From positions 1 through 56,040 of the forward strand of contig JAJPHD010000005.1 in assembly GCA_021325455.1 (NCBI GenBank): DNA of 56,040 nucleotides, in the 5' to 3' direction. Below, one piece after another: positions 13,816 through 22,252 of the stretch. Within the stretch, counting starts at the first letter, position 1, and every line of letters begins with the position of its first letter. A program made the position numbers and the translations under genes. The notes under the pieces were generated by a model, which did no database searches, was not told the origin of the DNA, and saw nothing but the letters and a program-made list of their open reading frames with translations. Origin of the DNA: Actinomycetota bacterium (GTDB lineage: Bacteria > Actinomycetota > Acidimicrobiia > Acidimicrobiales > JAJPHD01).

Positions 13816-15191
13816 CGAGCCAGCAGAACTTCCTGATCATCGTGGCGGTGGTGGCTGCCATCGCCTTCTCGGCCCTGGTCGTGGCGGGGGGGCTGCTCCT
13901 GGCCCGGCGCGGCCTCAAGCGGCGGCTGGCCAAGCTGGCCACCAGGCTCACCGATGAGCCCCTGGCGACCATCCTCGCCGCCAGCAGGGCCCAGGGCGTC
14001 CCCGACTTCGCCGACGAGGACGCCCGCCTGGACTCCACCCTGGAGCGGCTGGAGCGGGCCGTCGAAGGGGCCACGGAGGCGGTGGCCCTGGCCGGCGAGG
14101 ACGCCGTGCGCCTACGGCAGGCCCTCGACGCCATGCCCCAGGGGGTGATCGTGTGCGGGGAGGACGGCCGGGTCCTGTTCCGCAACTCCCAGGCCATCGC
14201 CCTGGTCGGCAGCCGGCACGCCGACGCCATAGCGGCCCGGACGGTGGAGGAGATGCTGGCCGCCTCGGCTGCGGGGACCCCCGGGGACAAGACCCTGGAC
14301 CTCTACGGGCCGCCCAGGCGGGTCCTCACCGTGCGCACCGCGCCCATCGACGACGGACGCCGTCACTTGGGGGTCATCGCCGTGCTGGAGGACATCACCG
14401 AGCGCCGCCGCCTGGAGGCCGTGAGGAGGGACTTCGTGGCCAACGTCAGCCACGAGCTCAAGACCCCGGTGGGCGCTCTCGGGCTCCTGGCCGAGACCCT
14501 GGCGGCTGAGCGGGACCCCACCGTGGCCAGCCGGCTGGCCGACCGCATGCAGACCGAGGCCTTCCGGGTCAGCCGCATAATCGACGACCTGCTGGACCTG
14601 TCCCGCATAGAGGCCGAGGAGGCACCCGTGCGGGAGCCCACGTCGGTCAACCTGGTCATGGCCGAGGCGGTGGAACGGGTCCGGCCCGCCGCCGAGGCCC
14701 GTCGGGTCACCCTCATCCTGGACGAGCCCGAGGGCCCGGTGGTGGTGCTCGGGGACCGCCGCCAGCTCGTGTCCGCCCTGTACAACCTGCTGGACAACGC
14801 CATCAAGTACTCCGACGAGGGCTCCCAGGTCACTTTCTCCGGTCGGGTCGAGGACGGCTCGGTTCTCCTGGCCGTGAGGGACCACGGCATCGGCATCCCG
14901 GCCCGCGACCGGGAGCGCATATTCGAGCGCTTCTACCGGGTGGACCAGGGCCGTAGCCGCCAGACCGGGGGCACGGGGCTGGGCCTGGCCATCGTCCGCC
15001 ATGTGGCCCACAACCACGCCGGCCAGGTCACCCTGGAGTCCCTCGAGGGCGAGGGCTCCACCTTCACCCTGCGCCTGCCCGTCACCGAGCTGCCTGCCGC
15101 TCCCGGGGCTCCCGGGCCGCCACCCTCCGGCACCGAACTGGAGACCGGCGAGGCCTCGGCCGAGGTGGGCAGCGCCTTTCTCTCCCCATGA
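13812..15191 (+). CDS. senX3: Sensor histidine kinase, SenX3-like
   Basis: 459 residues. One N-terminal membrane helix (FLIIVAVVAAIAFSALVVAG), a PAS-like domain at about 100-200 (ALDAMPQGVIVCGEDGRV), a HisKA domain with phospho-acceptor His214 in NVSHELKTPVGA, and a HATPase domain with N box LLDNAIKYS and G boxes GIGIPARDRERIF and GTGLGLAIV. It resembles SenX3/PhoR kinases that sense phosphate limitation in actinobacteria. The regulator gene follows with an ATGA overlap, so the two are one unit. No phosphate-transport genes are near, so the signal is inferred from family only. Confidence 0.85.
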   Translation: MTSQQNFLIIVAVVAAIAFSALVVAGGLLLARRGLKRRLAKLATRLTDEPLATILAASRAQGVPDFADEDARLDSTLERLERAVEGATEAVALAGEDAVRLRQALDAMPQGVIVCGEDGRVLFRNSQAIALVGSRHADAIAARTVEEMLAASAAGTPGDKTLDLYGPPRRVLTVRTAPIDDGRRHLGVIAVLEDITERRRLEAVRRDFVANVSHELKTPVGALGLLAETLAAERDPTVASRLADRMQTEAFRVSRIIDDLLDLSRIEAEEAPVREPTSVNLVMAEAVERVRPAAEARRVTLILDEPEGPVVVLGDRRQLVSALYNLLDNAIKYSDEGSQVTFSGRVEDGSVLLAVRDHGIGIPARDRERIFERFYRVDQGRSRQTGGTGLGLAIVRHVAHNHAGQVTLESLEGEGSTFTLRLPVTELPAAPGAPGPPPSGTELETGEASAEVGSAFLSP

Positions 15192-15928
15192 GCAGCCCCC
15201 AGGCCACCGTCCTCGTGGCCGAGGACGAGGACTCCTTCGTCGATGCCCTGGCCGTCGGGCTGAGACGGGAGGGCTTCCTGGTGGAGGTGGCCCGGGACGG
15301 GCCCCAGGCCGTCGAGATGTTCGACGCCACCCACCCTGACCTCATCCTGCTCGACCTCATGCTGCCCCGCATGTCGGGTCTGGACGTGTGCCGGGAGATC
15401 CGGTCCCGCTCCAACGTGCCCATCATCATGGTCACCGCCAAGAGCGAGGAGATCGACACCGTGGTGGGCCTCGAGGTGGGCGCCGACGACTACGTGACCA
15501 AGCCCTACAAGCTGAGGGAGCTGGTGGCCCGCATGCGGGCGGTGCTGCGCCGGGTCCCCCAGCCCGACGAGGAGCCTGGCGACGCCGAGGGGGTGCTGGC
15601 CGTCGGACCGGTCCATCTGGACCCCGATCGCCACCAGGTGAAGGTCCGGGGCGAGGAGGTCCGCCTCCCCCTCAAGGAGTTCGAGCTGCTCGAGCTCCTC
15701 CTGTCCAACGCCGGGCGCGTGCTCACCAGGGACGTGCTCATAGACCGGGTCTGGGGGCCCCACTACGTGGGGGACACCAAGACCCTGGACGTGCACGTGA
15801 AGCGGCTGCGGGCCCGGATAGAGGAGGACCCCTCCAACCCCAAGCTCATAACCACCATCCGCGGCCTGGGCTACCGCTTCGAGGCCCCCGAGCCAGTACA
15901 GGGGCAAGGCCGGGGCCACGAGGGCTAG
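15188..15928 (+). CDS. regX3: OmpR-family response regulator, RegX3-like
   Basis: 246 residues. The receiver domain at 7-120 has acidic pocket AEDED, phospho-acceptor Asp56 in LILLDLMLP, Thr in IIMVTAK and Lys in YVTKPYK. The winged-helix DNA-binding domain at about 135-237 has VRLPLKEFELLELLL and ends TTIRGLGYRFE. The ATG overlaps the kinase stop (ATGA), giving coupled translation. Cognate of the adjacent SenX3-like kinase and likely controls phosphate-responsive genes. Confidence 0.88.
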   Translation: MSSPQATVLVAEDEDSFVDALAVGLRREGFLVEVARDGPQAVEMFDATHPDLILLDLMLPRMSGLDVCREIRSRSNVPIIMVTAKSEEIDTVVGLEVGADDYVTKPYKLRELVARMRAVLRRVPQPDEEPGDAEGVLAVGPVHLDPDRHQVKVRGEEVRLPLKEFELLELLLSNAGRVLTRDVLIDRVWGPHYVGDTKTLDVHVKRLRARIEEDPSNPKLITTIRGLGYRFEAPEPVQGQGRGHEG

Positions 15929-15940
15929 CGCCGCCTTGCC

Positions 15941-15946
15941 TAGTCT
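15941..15946 (+). promoter_or_regulatory. -10 hexamer of the Fur-family gene
   Basis: TAGTCT, 6 nt before GTG 15953. Confidence 0.55.
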
Positions 15947-15952
15947 GGGCCC

Positions 15953-16393
15953 GTGAGCTCCACCCGGACCGAGGCACTAGTCGGGACCTTGCGCCAGCAC
16001 GGGTGGCGGGTCACCAGCGCCAGGCGGGCCGTGATCGCCGCCCTGGTGGAGGCCGAGGGCCACATGACGGCCGACCAGCTGGCCGAGAAGGTCCAATCGA
16101 ACCAGCCCGACGTCCACCTGTCCACCGTCTACCGGACCCTCGAGGCGCTGGAGCAGGTGGGCCTCGTGGACCACACCCACCTGGGCCACGGGCGGGCCGT
16201 GTACCACCTGGCCGATGACCCCCACCAGCACCTGGTCTGCGATGGGTGCGGGGCCGTCATCGAGGTCCCCGACGACACCTTCACCTCCCTGGCCGACACC
16301 CTGCGGCGCTCCCACGGGTTCACCATAAGGCCCAGCCACTTCGCCGTGCTGGGCCGCTGCGCGGCCTGCAACCAGGGGCAGGCATCGGGGTGA
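15953..16393 (+). CDS. Fur-family metal-dependent regulator
   Basis: 146 residues. The winged helix has GWRVTSARRAVIAALVEAEGHMTADQL and the recognition segment HLSTVYRTLEALEQVGLV. Metal ligands include the HQHLVC cluster and two CxxC pairs (CDGC and CAAC) that form a structural zinc site. Family members sense Fe (Fur), Zn (Zur), Ni (Nur) or peroxide (PerR); the sequence alone does not decide, though the complete CxxC pairs fit Zur or Fur best. Transcribed alone from a leaderless promoter between regX3 and serS. Confidence 0.85.
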   Translation: MSSTRTEALVGTLRQHGWRVTSARRAVIAALVEAEGHMTADQLAEKVQSNQPDVHLSTVYRTLEALEQVGLVDHTHLGHGRAVYHLADDPHQHLVCDGCGAVIEVPDDTFTSLADTLRRSHGFTIRPSHFAVLGRCAACNQGQASG

Positions 16394-16436
16394 GCGGTCA
16401 GGAGGGCCGGGCGCCAAGGCGTCATTTGGCCCCCGA

Positions 16437-16442
16437 TAGCGT
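16437..16442 (+). promoter_or_regulatory. -10 hexamer of serS
   Basis: TAGCGT, 6 nt before GTG 16449. Confidence 0.55.
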
Positions 16443-16448
16443 GATCCC

Positions 16449-17783
16449 GTGATCGACCTGCGCCGCTTGGGCGAGCCGGAGTACCGGGCCGGGATAGAGA
16501 AGAAGGGCTGCCCGGGGGACCTCCTCGACCGGGCAGTGGAGACCGACCGGGCACATCGGGCCCTCCAGGCCGAGGCCGAGTCCCTGCGGGCCGAGCAGAA
16601 GTCCCTCTCCCGGGCCATCGGCACCTCGAGCCCCGAGGAGCGGGCGGGGCGGATCGCCGCCGCCTCCGCCGTGAAGGAGAAGCTGAGCCGGGTCCAGGCC
16701 GAGCTGGCCCAGGTGGAGGCCACCCTGGCCGACCTGGCCCGCCGCATCCCCAACCCCGCCCACCCCTCGGTGCCGGCGGGTGGGGAGGAGGACGGCGAGG
16801 TGGTGAGGCAGGTGGGTGAGGCCGGCGGGCCGCCTCCCGCCTTCGACCATGCCGACCTGGGTGAGCGCCTCGGGCTGGTGGACACCCGACGGGGGGTGAA
16901 GGTGAGCGGCTCCCGGTTCGCCTACCTGATGAGGGAGGCGGTCCTCATCGAGCTGGCGCTGGTCCAGTGGGTCATGGGCCGCCTGGTGGCGGCGGGGTTC
17001 GTCCCCGTGGTCCCGCCCGTGCTGGTGCGCGAGGCCACCATGGAGGCGGCGGGCTTCTTCCCCACCGACCGGGCCCAGGTCTACGGGGCGGGCAGCGCCG
17101 ACCCCGGGGGCGCCGCCGAGGAGGGGGAGGAGAGGGAGCTCTACCTGGTGGGCACCAGCGAGGTACCGCTGGCCGGGCTGCACATGGGCGAGATCCTGGA
17201 GGAAGCTGACCTGCCCCTGCGCTACGGGGGGTTCTCCACCTGCTTCCGGCGGGAAGCCGGCACCTACGGTAAGGACACGAGAGGCATCTTCAGGGTCCAC
17301 CAGTTCGACAAGGTCGAGATGTTCTCCTACGCCCACCCGGAGCGGTCCTGGGAGGAGCACGAGGCCCTGCTGGCCCTGGAGGAGTCCCTGGTGGCGGCCC
17401 TGGGGCTCCCCTACCGGGTGGTGAACATGGCGGCTGGCGAGCTCGCCACCACGGCGGCCAAGAAGTACGACATCGAGGTGTGGCTCCCCTCCGAGGGGCG
17501 CTACCGCGAGATCACGTCGTGCTCGAACTACACGGATTTTGCCGCCCGCCGGGCGCGCACCCGCTTCCGCCCCGGCGAGGGCGGGGGGACGCGCCTCGTC
17601 CACACCCTCAACGGCACCGCCTGCGCCGTGGGCCGGACCCTCGTGTTCCTCTTCGAGCACTACCAGGACGAGGGCGGGGCCTTCGTCGTCCCCGAGGTCC
17701 TGCGTCCCTACTGCCACCTCGAGCGGGTGGACCGGGCGGCAGCCGACCGTGGTAGGGCGGGGGCCGGAGATAACCTGGCCTGA
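16449..17783 (+). CDS. serS: Seryl-tRNA synthetase
   Basis: 444 residues, about the normal length. The N-terminal coiled-coil arm (about 25-105) binds the long variable arm of tRNA-Ser. The class II core follows, with TSEVPLAGLH, motif 2 in FSTCFRREAGTYGKDTRGIF, QFDKVEMF, and motif 3 in NGTACAVGRTLVFLFEHYQ. It charges tRNA-Ser and tRNA-Sec with serine. A short acidic/Gly insert (GAGSADPGGAAEEGEE) near residue 220 is a lineage variation. The start is supported by the adjacent hexamer. The ABC transporter gene begins 1 nt after the stop but has its own promoter-like hexamer. Confidence 0.97.
   Translation: MIDLRRLGEPEYRAGIEKKGCPGDLLDRAVETDRAHRALQAEAESLRAEQKSLSRAIGTSSPEERAGRIAAASAVKEKLSRVQAELAQVEATLADLARRIPNPAHPSVPAGGEEDGEVVRQVGEAGGPPPAFDHADLGERLGLVDTRRGVKVSGSRFAYLMREAVLIELALVQWVMGRLVAAGFVPVVPPVLVREATMEAAGFFPTDRAQVYGAGSADPGGAAEEGEERELYLVGTSEVPLAGLHMGEILEEADLPLRYGGFSTCFRREAGTYGKDTRGIFRVHQFDKVEMFSYAHPERSWEEHEALLALEESLVAALGLPYRVVNMAAGELATTAAKKYDIEVWLPSEGRYREITSCSNYTDFAARRARTRFRPGEGGGTRLVHTLNGTACAVGRTLVFLFEHYQDEGGAFVVPEVLRPYCHLERVDRAAADRGRAGAGDNLA
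17771..17776 (+). promoter_or_regulatory. -10 hexamer of the ABC transporter operon
   Basis: TAACCT, 8 nt before GTG 17785, lying within the last codons of serS. Confidence 0.45.
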
Positions 17784-17784
17784 C

Positions 17785-18750
17785 GTGCCCGCCATCGAGG
17801 TAGAGGGACTCGTCGTGCGCTACGGGTCCCGCGCCGCGGTGGACGGGGTCTCCTTCACCGCCGAGGCAAGCCAGGTGCTGGCCGTGCTCGGGCCCAACGG
17901 CGCCGGCAAGACCACGACCGTGGAGACCCTGGAGGGCTACAGGCGGCCCGCCGCGGGCCGGGTGCGCGTGCTGGGCCTGGACCCCCGGGGCGACCATCGG
18001 GCCCTGGCCCTCCTCATGGGGGTGATGCTCCAGCGGGGCGGCCCCTACCCGCGCCTCGATCCCCGCCGGGCCCTGCGGCTCTACGCCTCCTACTACCCGG
18101 ACCCCGCCGATCCCGACGACCTCCTGGAGCGTCTCGACCTGGGCCGGGTGGCCACCACCCCCTACCGGCGCCTCTCGGGGGGGGAGCAGCAGCGGCTCTC
18201 CCTGGCCCTGGCCCTGGTGGGCAGGCCCCGGGTGGCCTTCCTGGACGAGCCCACGGCCGGGGTGGACCCGGCGGGGCGCCTGGCCATCCGGGAGGTGGTG
18301 AGGAACCTGCGCCGGGAGGGCACCTGCGTGCTGCTCACCACCCACGAGCTGGACGAGGCCGGGCGCATGGCCGACCGCGTGGTGATCCTCGACCGCGGCC
18401 AGGTGATGGCCGAGGGCACCCCCGCCGACCTGATGGCAGCGGGGGCGGGCCAGGAGATCCGCTTCGGGGCGCCGGCCGGGCTGGCCGTCGACGAGCTGGC
18501 CGCCGCCCTCTCGGCCCCCGTCGTGGAGGAGAGGCCCGGCGAGTACCGGGTGGAGACGGCAGCCACCCCGGCGGCGGTAGCGGGGTTGACGGCCTGGCTC
18601 GCCGAGCGGGACCTCCCCCTGGCCGACCTCCGGGCCGGCCGCCAGAGCCTCGAGGACGTGTTCTTCCGGCTGACAGCGGGGGCGGAGCGGCTCAGCGACG
18701 ACCATGGCGGCGACGGCAGGCGCCGCCGAGGGGTGGGGGCGCAGCGTTGA
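17785..18750 (+). CDS. ABC exporter ATP-binding protein
   Basis: 321 residues. Walker A GPNGAGKTT, Q loop near MLQRGGPYPR, signature LSGGEQQR, Walker B VAFLDEPT and switch His in TTHELDEA. The C-terminal about 90 residues form the extension seen in DrrA/CcmA-like exporters. With the permease encoded next (TTGA overlap) it forms an ABC-2-type exporter. In several actinobacteria a similar transporter sits beside cytochrome-oxidase assembly genes, as here next to heme A synthase; a role in heme or oxidase biogenesis is possible but unproven. Confidence 0.9.
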   Translation: MPAIEVEGLVVRYGSRAAVDGVSFTAEASQVLAVLGPNGAGKTTTVETLEGYRRPAAGRVRVLGLDPRGDHRALALLMGVMLQRGGPYPRLDPRRALRLYASYYPDPADPDDLLERLDLGRVATTPYRRLSGGEQQRLSLALALVGRPRVAFLDEPTAGVDPAGRLAIREVVRNLRREGTCVLLTTHELDEAGRMADRVVILDRGQVMAEGTPADLMAAGAGQEIRFGAPAGLAVDELAAALSAPVVEERPGEYRVETAATPAAVAGLTAWLAERDLPLADLRAGRQSLEDVFFRLTAGAERLSDDHGGDGRRRRGVGAQR

Positions 18751-19535
18751 CAGCCACCCCCGCCACTGCCCCGCCCGGAATGACCCCCGGGCCGGCACCG
18801 TTCCGCCACTACCTGCGGGCCACCCTGGCCCATGCTCGGACCGAGGTGAGCCTCACCCTGTCCCAGAGCGAGCAGCTGCTCGTGAGCCTTGGCCTCCCGA
18901 TCATCCTGCTCGTGGCCTTCACCTACATCCCCATCGGGTCGGTGGGCAGGGTCCATCGCATCGACTTCGTCGCTCCGGGGATACTGGCCCTGGCCGTCAT
19001 GTCCACCGCCATGGTGGCCCTCGGCATCGGCACCTCGTTCGAGCGCAGCTACGGGGTCCTCAAGCGCCTGGGCTCCACGCCCCTGGGCCGGCCGGGGCTG
19101 ATAGCGGCCAAGACCTGCTCGGTCCTCGCCATCGAGGGGGTGCAGGTGGTGGTCATAGGGGCGGTGGCGGCCGGCCTGGGCTGGAGGCCCCCCGCCGACC
19201 CGGGCCCGGCAGTGGGGGCCTACCTGCTCGCCACCTTGGCCTTCGCGGGGCTGGGCATGCTGCTGGCCGGCGCCCTGCCCTCCCACCTGGTCCTCGGGGT
19301 CGCCAACGGGCTGTGGGTCGTGCTCCTCCTCCTCGGGGGCATGATCTTCCCGCTCGGCCTGCTGCCCGGGGGATTGCAGGACCTCGGCCGGGCTCTGCCG
19401 GCCGCCGCCCTCTCCACGGCCTTGTACCGCACGGTGGGCGTCGGAGGCGGGGTGCCGGTGTGGGCATGGGCGGTGCTGGCGGCCTGGGGGGTGGCAGCAC
19501 CGGTGACGGCGGTGCTCATGTTCCAATGGGAATAG
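18747..19535 (+). CDS. ABC-2 type permease
   Basis: 262 residues from TTG 18747, whose TTGA overlaps the stop of the ATPase gene. About six membrane segments are visible, among them [53 protein letters not shown] and [15 protein letters not shown]. Arrangement and length fit ABC-2 exporters of the DrrB type. Functional partner of the preceding ATPase. Confidence 0.88.
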   Translation: MTATPATAPPGMTPGPAPFRHYLRATLAHARTEVSLTLSQSEQLLVSLGLPIILLVAFTYIPIGSVGRVHRIDFVAPGILALAVMSTAMVALGIGTSFERSYGVLKRLGSTPLGRPGLIAAKTCSVLAIEGVQVVVIGAVAAGLGWRPPADPGPAVGAYLLATLAFAGLGMLLAGALPSHLVLGVANGLWVVLLLLGGMIFPLGLLPGGLQDLGRALPAAALSTALYRTVGVGGGVPVWAWAVLAAWGVAAPVTAVLMFQWE

Positions 19536-19604
19536 GCCGCCGGCCCCGGTCCGAGGAGGCGGCGGGCCGGGGGCAACGATGGCCGTTCCGCTCCGGAGCT
19601 GGCC

Positions 19605-19610
19605 TAGCAT
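19605..19610 (+). promoter_or_regulatory. -10 hexamer of ctaA
   Basis: TAGCAT, 8 nt before GTG 19619. The purine run between them (AGGGGGA) might also act as a weak ribosome site, so leaderless use is less certain here. Confidence 0.4.
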
Positions 19611-19618
19611 CAGGGGGA

Positions 19619-20572
19619 GTGCTCCGCTACGGCCGGCTTCGCCCCGGGCCCCGGCTCTTCCGCCGCCTGGCCCTCATGTCGGTGGTCGCCCTGTCGCTCA
19701 TCATCATCACCGGGGCCGCCGTCCGCCTGACCGGCTCCGGCCTCGGGTGCCCGGACTGGCCCACGTGCTACCAGCACCGGGTCGTCGCGGCCTGGGCCTT
19801 CCACCCCATGGTGGAGTTCACCAACCGCATCATCACGATCTGGGTGGTGGTCGTGGTGGCCCTGACCACGCTGGCCGCCGCCCTGCGCCGCCCGTTCCGC
19901 TCGGACCTGCTGTGGCTGTCGGGCGGCTTGGTGGCAGGGGTGGTGGGCCAGGCCGTCCTGGGCGGCCTCACGGTCCTCTTCAAGCTGGACCCCTCGCTGG
20001 TCATGGCCCACTTCGCCCTGTCCATCGCCATCCTGGCCGACGCCGTGGTCCTCCTCTACCGGGCCGCTCACGAGCGGGTGCCGGCCCAACCCATGGTGGG
20101 CCGCCAGCTGGTGTGGGCCGGCCGGCTCATGCTGGGGCTGTTGTGCCTGGTCATCCTGGCCGGCACCGCCACCACCGGGACCGGACCCCATGCCGGCAAC
20201 GCCCATGCCCGGCGCCTGCCCTTCCCCTTCCACGCCACGGCCGAGTTCCATGCCACCCTCGCCGTCATGCTGATCGGCCTCACCGTGGGCATAGTGCTGG
20301 CCGCCCACCAGTCGGGGATGCCCCTCGGCGTGCAGCGCCGCTCCCGCCTGCTCCTCGAGGTCATGGCCCTCCAGGGCGCCATCGGCTACAGCCAGTACTT
20401 CCTCCACGTCCCCGCCGGGGTGGTGGAGCTGCACATAATCGGGGTCACCCTGCTCTGGATCGTGGCGGTCCGCTTCCACCTGGGCCTGTTCGCCCGGCCT
20501 GCGCTGGACCTGTCGCGCCGTCCCGCCCTCGACAAGGTCGAAACGGTACCCTCCCTGGCCGGGCCGGCCTGA
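19619..20572 (+). CDS. ctaA: Heme A synthase
   Basis: 317 residues with about eight membrane helices. It starts [10 protein letters not shown]; a [19 protein letters not shown] segment carries the conserved Cys pair of the first external loop. Histidines in FTNRI-adjacent [20 protein letters not shown] and ELHIIGV sit at positions expected for heme ligands of the COX15/CtaA family. The enzyme oxidises the C8 methyl of heme O to give heme A for aa3-type oxidases, at the membrane. The long open frame upstream of GTG 19619 overlaps the permease and is rejected. Confidence 0.92.
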   Translation: MLRYGRLRPGPRLFRRLALMSVVALSLIIITGAAVRLTGSGLGCPDWPTCYQHRVVAAWAFHPMVEFTNRIITIWVVVVVALTTLAAALRRPFRSDLLWLSGGLVAGVVGQAVLGGLTVLFKLDPSLVMAHFALSIAILADAVVLLYRAAHERVPAQPMVGRQLVWAGRLMLGLLCLVILAGTATTGTGPHAGNAHARRLPFPFHATAEFHATLAVMLIGLTVGIVLAAHQSGMPLGVQRRSRLLLEVMALQGAIGYSQYFLHVPAGVVELHIIGVTLLWIVAVRFHLGLFARPALDLSRRPALDKVETVPSLAGPA

Positions 20573-20613
20573 CCGCTCCCGTGCCGCGCTCGCCGGCCAT
20601 GTCCCTGCCGATG

Positions 20614-20619
20614 CAGAAT
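20614..20619 (+). promoter_or_regulatory. -10-like hexamer of clpS
   Basis: CAGAAT, 6 nt before ATG 20626. Its first position departs from TANNNT. Confidence 0.35.
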
Positions 20620-20625
20620 CGTGCC

Positions 20626-20931
20626 ATGCCCACGTCGTCTCCGGTAACGGCCCCGACCAGGGTCGACCAACCCGAAGCGGGAACGGTCATCACCCCGGAC
20701 CGGCCCTGGGTGGTGATCGTGTGGAACGACCCCATCAACCTCATGTCCTATGTCACCTTCGTGTTCCAGAAGCTGTTCGGCTACAGCCGCGAGAAGGCGA
20801 CCAAGCTCATGCTGGACGTGCACCACAAGGGCAAGGCCGTGGTGTCGAGCGGGCCGCGGGAGCGGGCCGAGCTGGACGTCTTCCGCCTGCACGAGCACGG
20901 CCTGTGGGCCACCATGGAGCACGATCAGTGA
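20626..20931 (+). CDS. clpS: ClpS adaptor protein
   Basis: 101 residues. The core [28 protein letters not shown] and [12 protein letters not shown] is diagnostic of ClpS, with the Asp/Asn pocket (NDPINLM) that binds N-degron residues. ClpS delivers N-end-rule substrates to ClpAP or ClpCP in the cytosol. The first gene of a four-gene chain joined by GTGA overlaps; the next gene, of the DUF2017 family, is the usual actinobacterial neighbour of clpS. Confidence 0.95.
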   Translation: MPTSSPVTAPTRVDQPEAGTVITPDRPWVVIVWNDPINLMSYVTFVFQKLFGYSREKATKLMLDVHHKGKAVVSSGPRERAELDVFRLHEHGLWATMEHDQ

Positions 20932-21389
20932 TCCGGGCCCGGCTGCGGCGAACCCGGGACGGGCGCTTCGTGCTCCGCCTCCCCGGCCAGGAGAGGGAGC
21001 TGCTGCGATCCCTGCCTGCCCAGCTCCGGGACCTGATCGCCGCCGGGGACCCCTCCACCCGCCGGCTCTTCCCGCCCGCCTACCCCGAAGACGACGAGGC
21101 CGAGGTGGAGTACCGCCGCCTGGTGGGGGACCAACTACTGCAGTCCCACCAGGGCGCCCTCCAGGTCCTCGAGGACACCGTGGACGCCACCGAGCTGGAC
21201 GAGGACCAGCTCACCGCCTGGCTCGGGGCCCTGAACGACCTCCGCCTGGTACTCGGGACCAAGCTGGAGGTCACCGAGGACTTCCAGCCCCTGCCCCCCT
21301 CGGACCCGAGGGCTCCTGCCATGGCGACCTATGTGTACCTGAGCATGCTGCAGGAGAACCTGGTGGAAGCACTGGCGGCCTCCGGGTGA
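20928..21389 (+). CDS. DUF2017-family protein
   Basis: 153 residues starting [18 protein letters not shown], with [15 protein letters not shown] and the C-terminal [19 protein letters not shown] and [15 protein letters not shown]. It is mostly helical and soluble. Family function is unknown, but the gene nearly always follows clpS in actinobacteria, suggesting a role in regulated proteolysis. Its GTG overlaps the clpS stop and its own stop overlaps the next start (GTGA both times). Confidence 0.85.
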   Translation: MIRARLRRTRDGRFVLRLPGQERELLRSLPAQLRDLIAAGDPSTRRLFPPAYPEDDEAEVEYRRLVGDQLLQSHQGALQVLEDTVDATELDEDQLTAWLGALNDLRLVLGTKLEVTEDFQPLPPSDPRAPAMATYVYLSMLQENLVEALAASG

Positions 21390-22252
21390 CGGACCACCTC
21401 CTGGTCCGGGCGGCCCCCGGCGTGGACCTGGCTGTCGACCTCTGGCCCGGGCGGCACAAGGGCCTCCTGCTCGTGCACGGGCTGGCCTCCAATGCCCGGC
21501 TCTGGGACGGGGTGGCAGGGCGCCTCTGCGAGCTGGGCCACGCCGTCGCCGCCCTCGACCAGCGGGGCCACGGGCGCTCCAGCAAGCCCGAGGGAGGCTA
21601 CGACTTCCCCACCGTCTGCCAGGACCTGGTCGCCGTCATGGGAACCCTGGCCGAGCGGGGACCGGCCTGGGACCGGCCAGTGGTGGTGGGCCAGTCCTGG
21701 GGGGCCAACGTGGCCCTGGAGCTGGGATGGCGGGAGCCGGACCTCGTCTCGGGTGTGGCCCTGGTCGACGGGGGCCTCAGCGACCTGTCCTCCCGCTTCC
21801 CCACCTGGGAGGCGTGCCGCCGGGCGCTGGCCCCTCCCCGCCTGACGGGGCTCCGGGCGGGGGACTTCGAGGCCTCCATCCGCCGGCTCCATCCCGACTG
21901 GGACGACCGGGCGGTGAGGGCCACCCTGGCCAACGTGGAGGTGAGGGCGGACGGCACCATCGCTCCCTGGCTCACCTTCGAGCGCCACATGCAGATCCTG
22001 GAGGCCCTGTACCGCCACCGGCCCCGCCGGCGCTTCCCCGAGATGAAGGTGCCGGTGTTGGTGGTGCCGGCCGACACGGGGGATGGGGCCTGGACCAAGG
22101 AGAAGCGGGCCGGGGTGGAGGAGGCCGAGGCCACCATCCCCGCCGTGCGGGTCCGGTGGTTCGCCCCCTCCGACCACGACGTCCATGCCCAGCACCCCAA
22201 GGAGCTGGCCGACGTCCTGCACGAGGCGGTGGCGGAGGGGTTCTTCGGGTGA
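21386..22252 (+). CDS. Alpha/beta hydrolase
   Basis: 288 residues. LLLVHGLASNARLWDG gives the oxyanion-hole HG motif, then ALDQRGHGRSSKP, nucleophile elbow VGQSWGANVALE with Ser in GQSWG, Asp in VVPADTGDG or nearby, and catalytic His in SDHDVHAQHP. These are hallmarks of small-molecule esterases or lyases of the alpha/beta fold. Substrate unknown. Fully embedded in the clpS chain by GTGA overlaps at both ends. Confidence 0.88.
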   Translation: MTDHLLVRAAPGVDLAVDLWPGRHKGLLLVHGLASNARLWDGVAGRLCELGHAVAALDQRGHGRSSKPEGGYDFPTVCQDLVAVMGTLAERGPAWDRPVVVGQSWGANVALELGWREPDLVSGVALVDGGLSDLSSRFPTWEACRRALAPPRLTGLRAGDFEASIRRLHPDWDDRAVRATLANVEVRADGTIAPWLTFERHMQILEALYRHRPRRRFPEMKVPVLVVPADTGDGAWTKEKRAGVEEAEATIPAVRVRWFAPSDHDVHAQHPKELADVLHEAVAEGFFG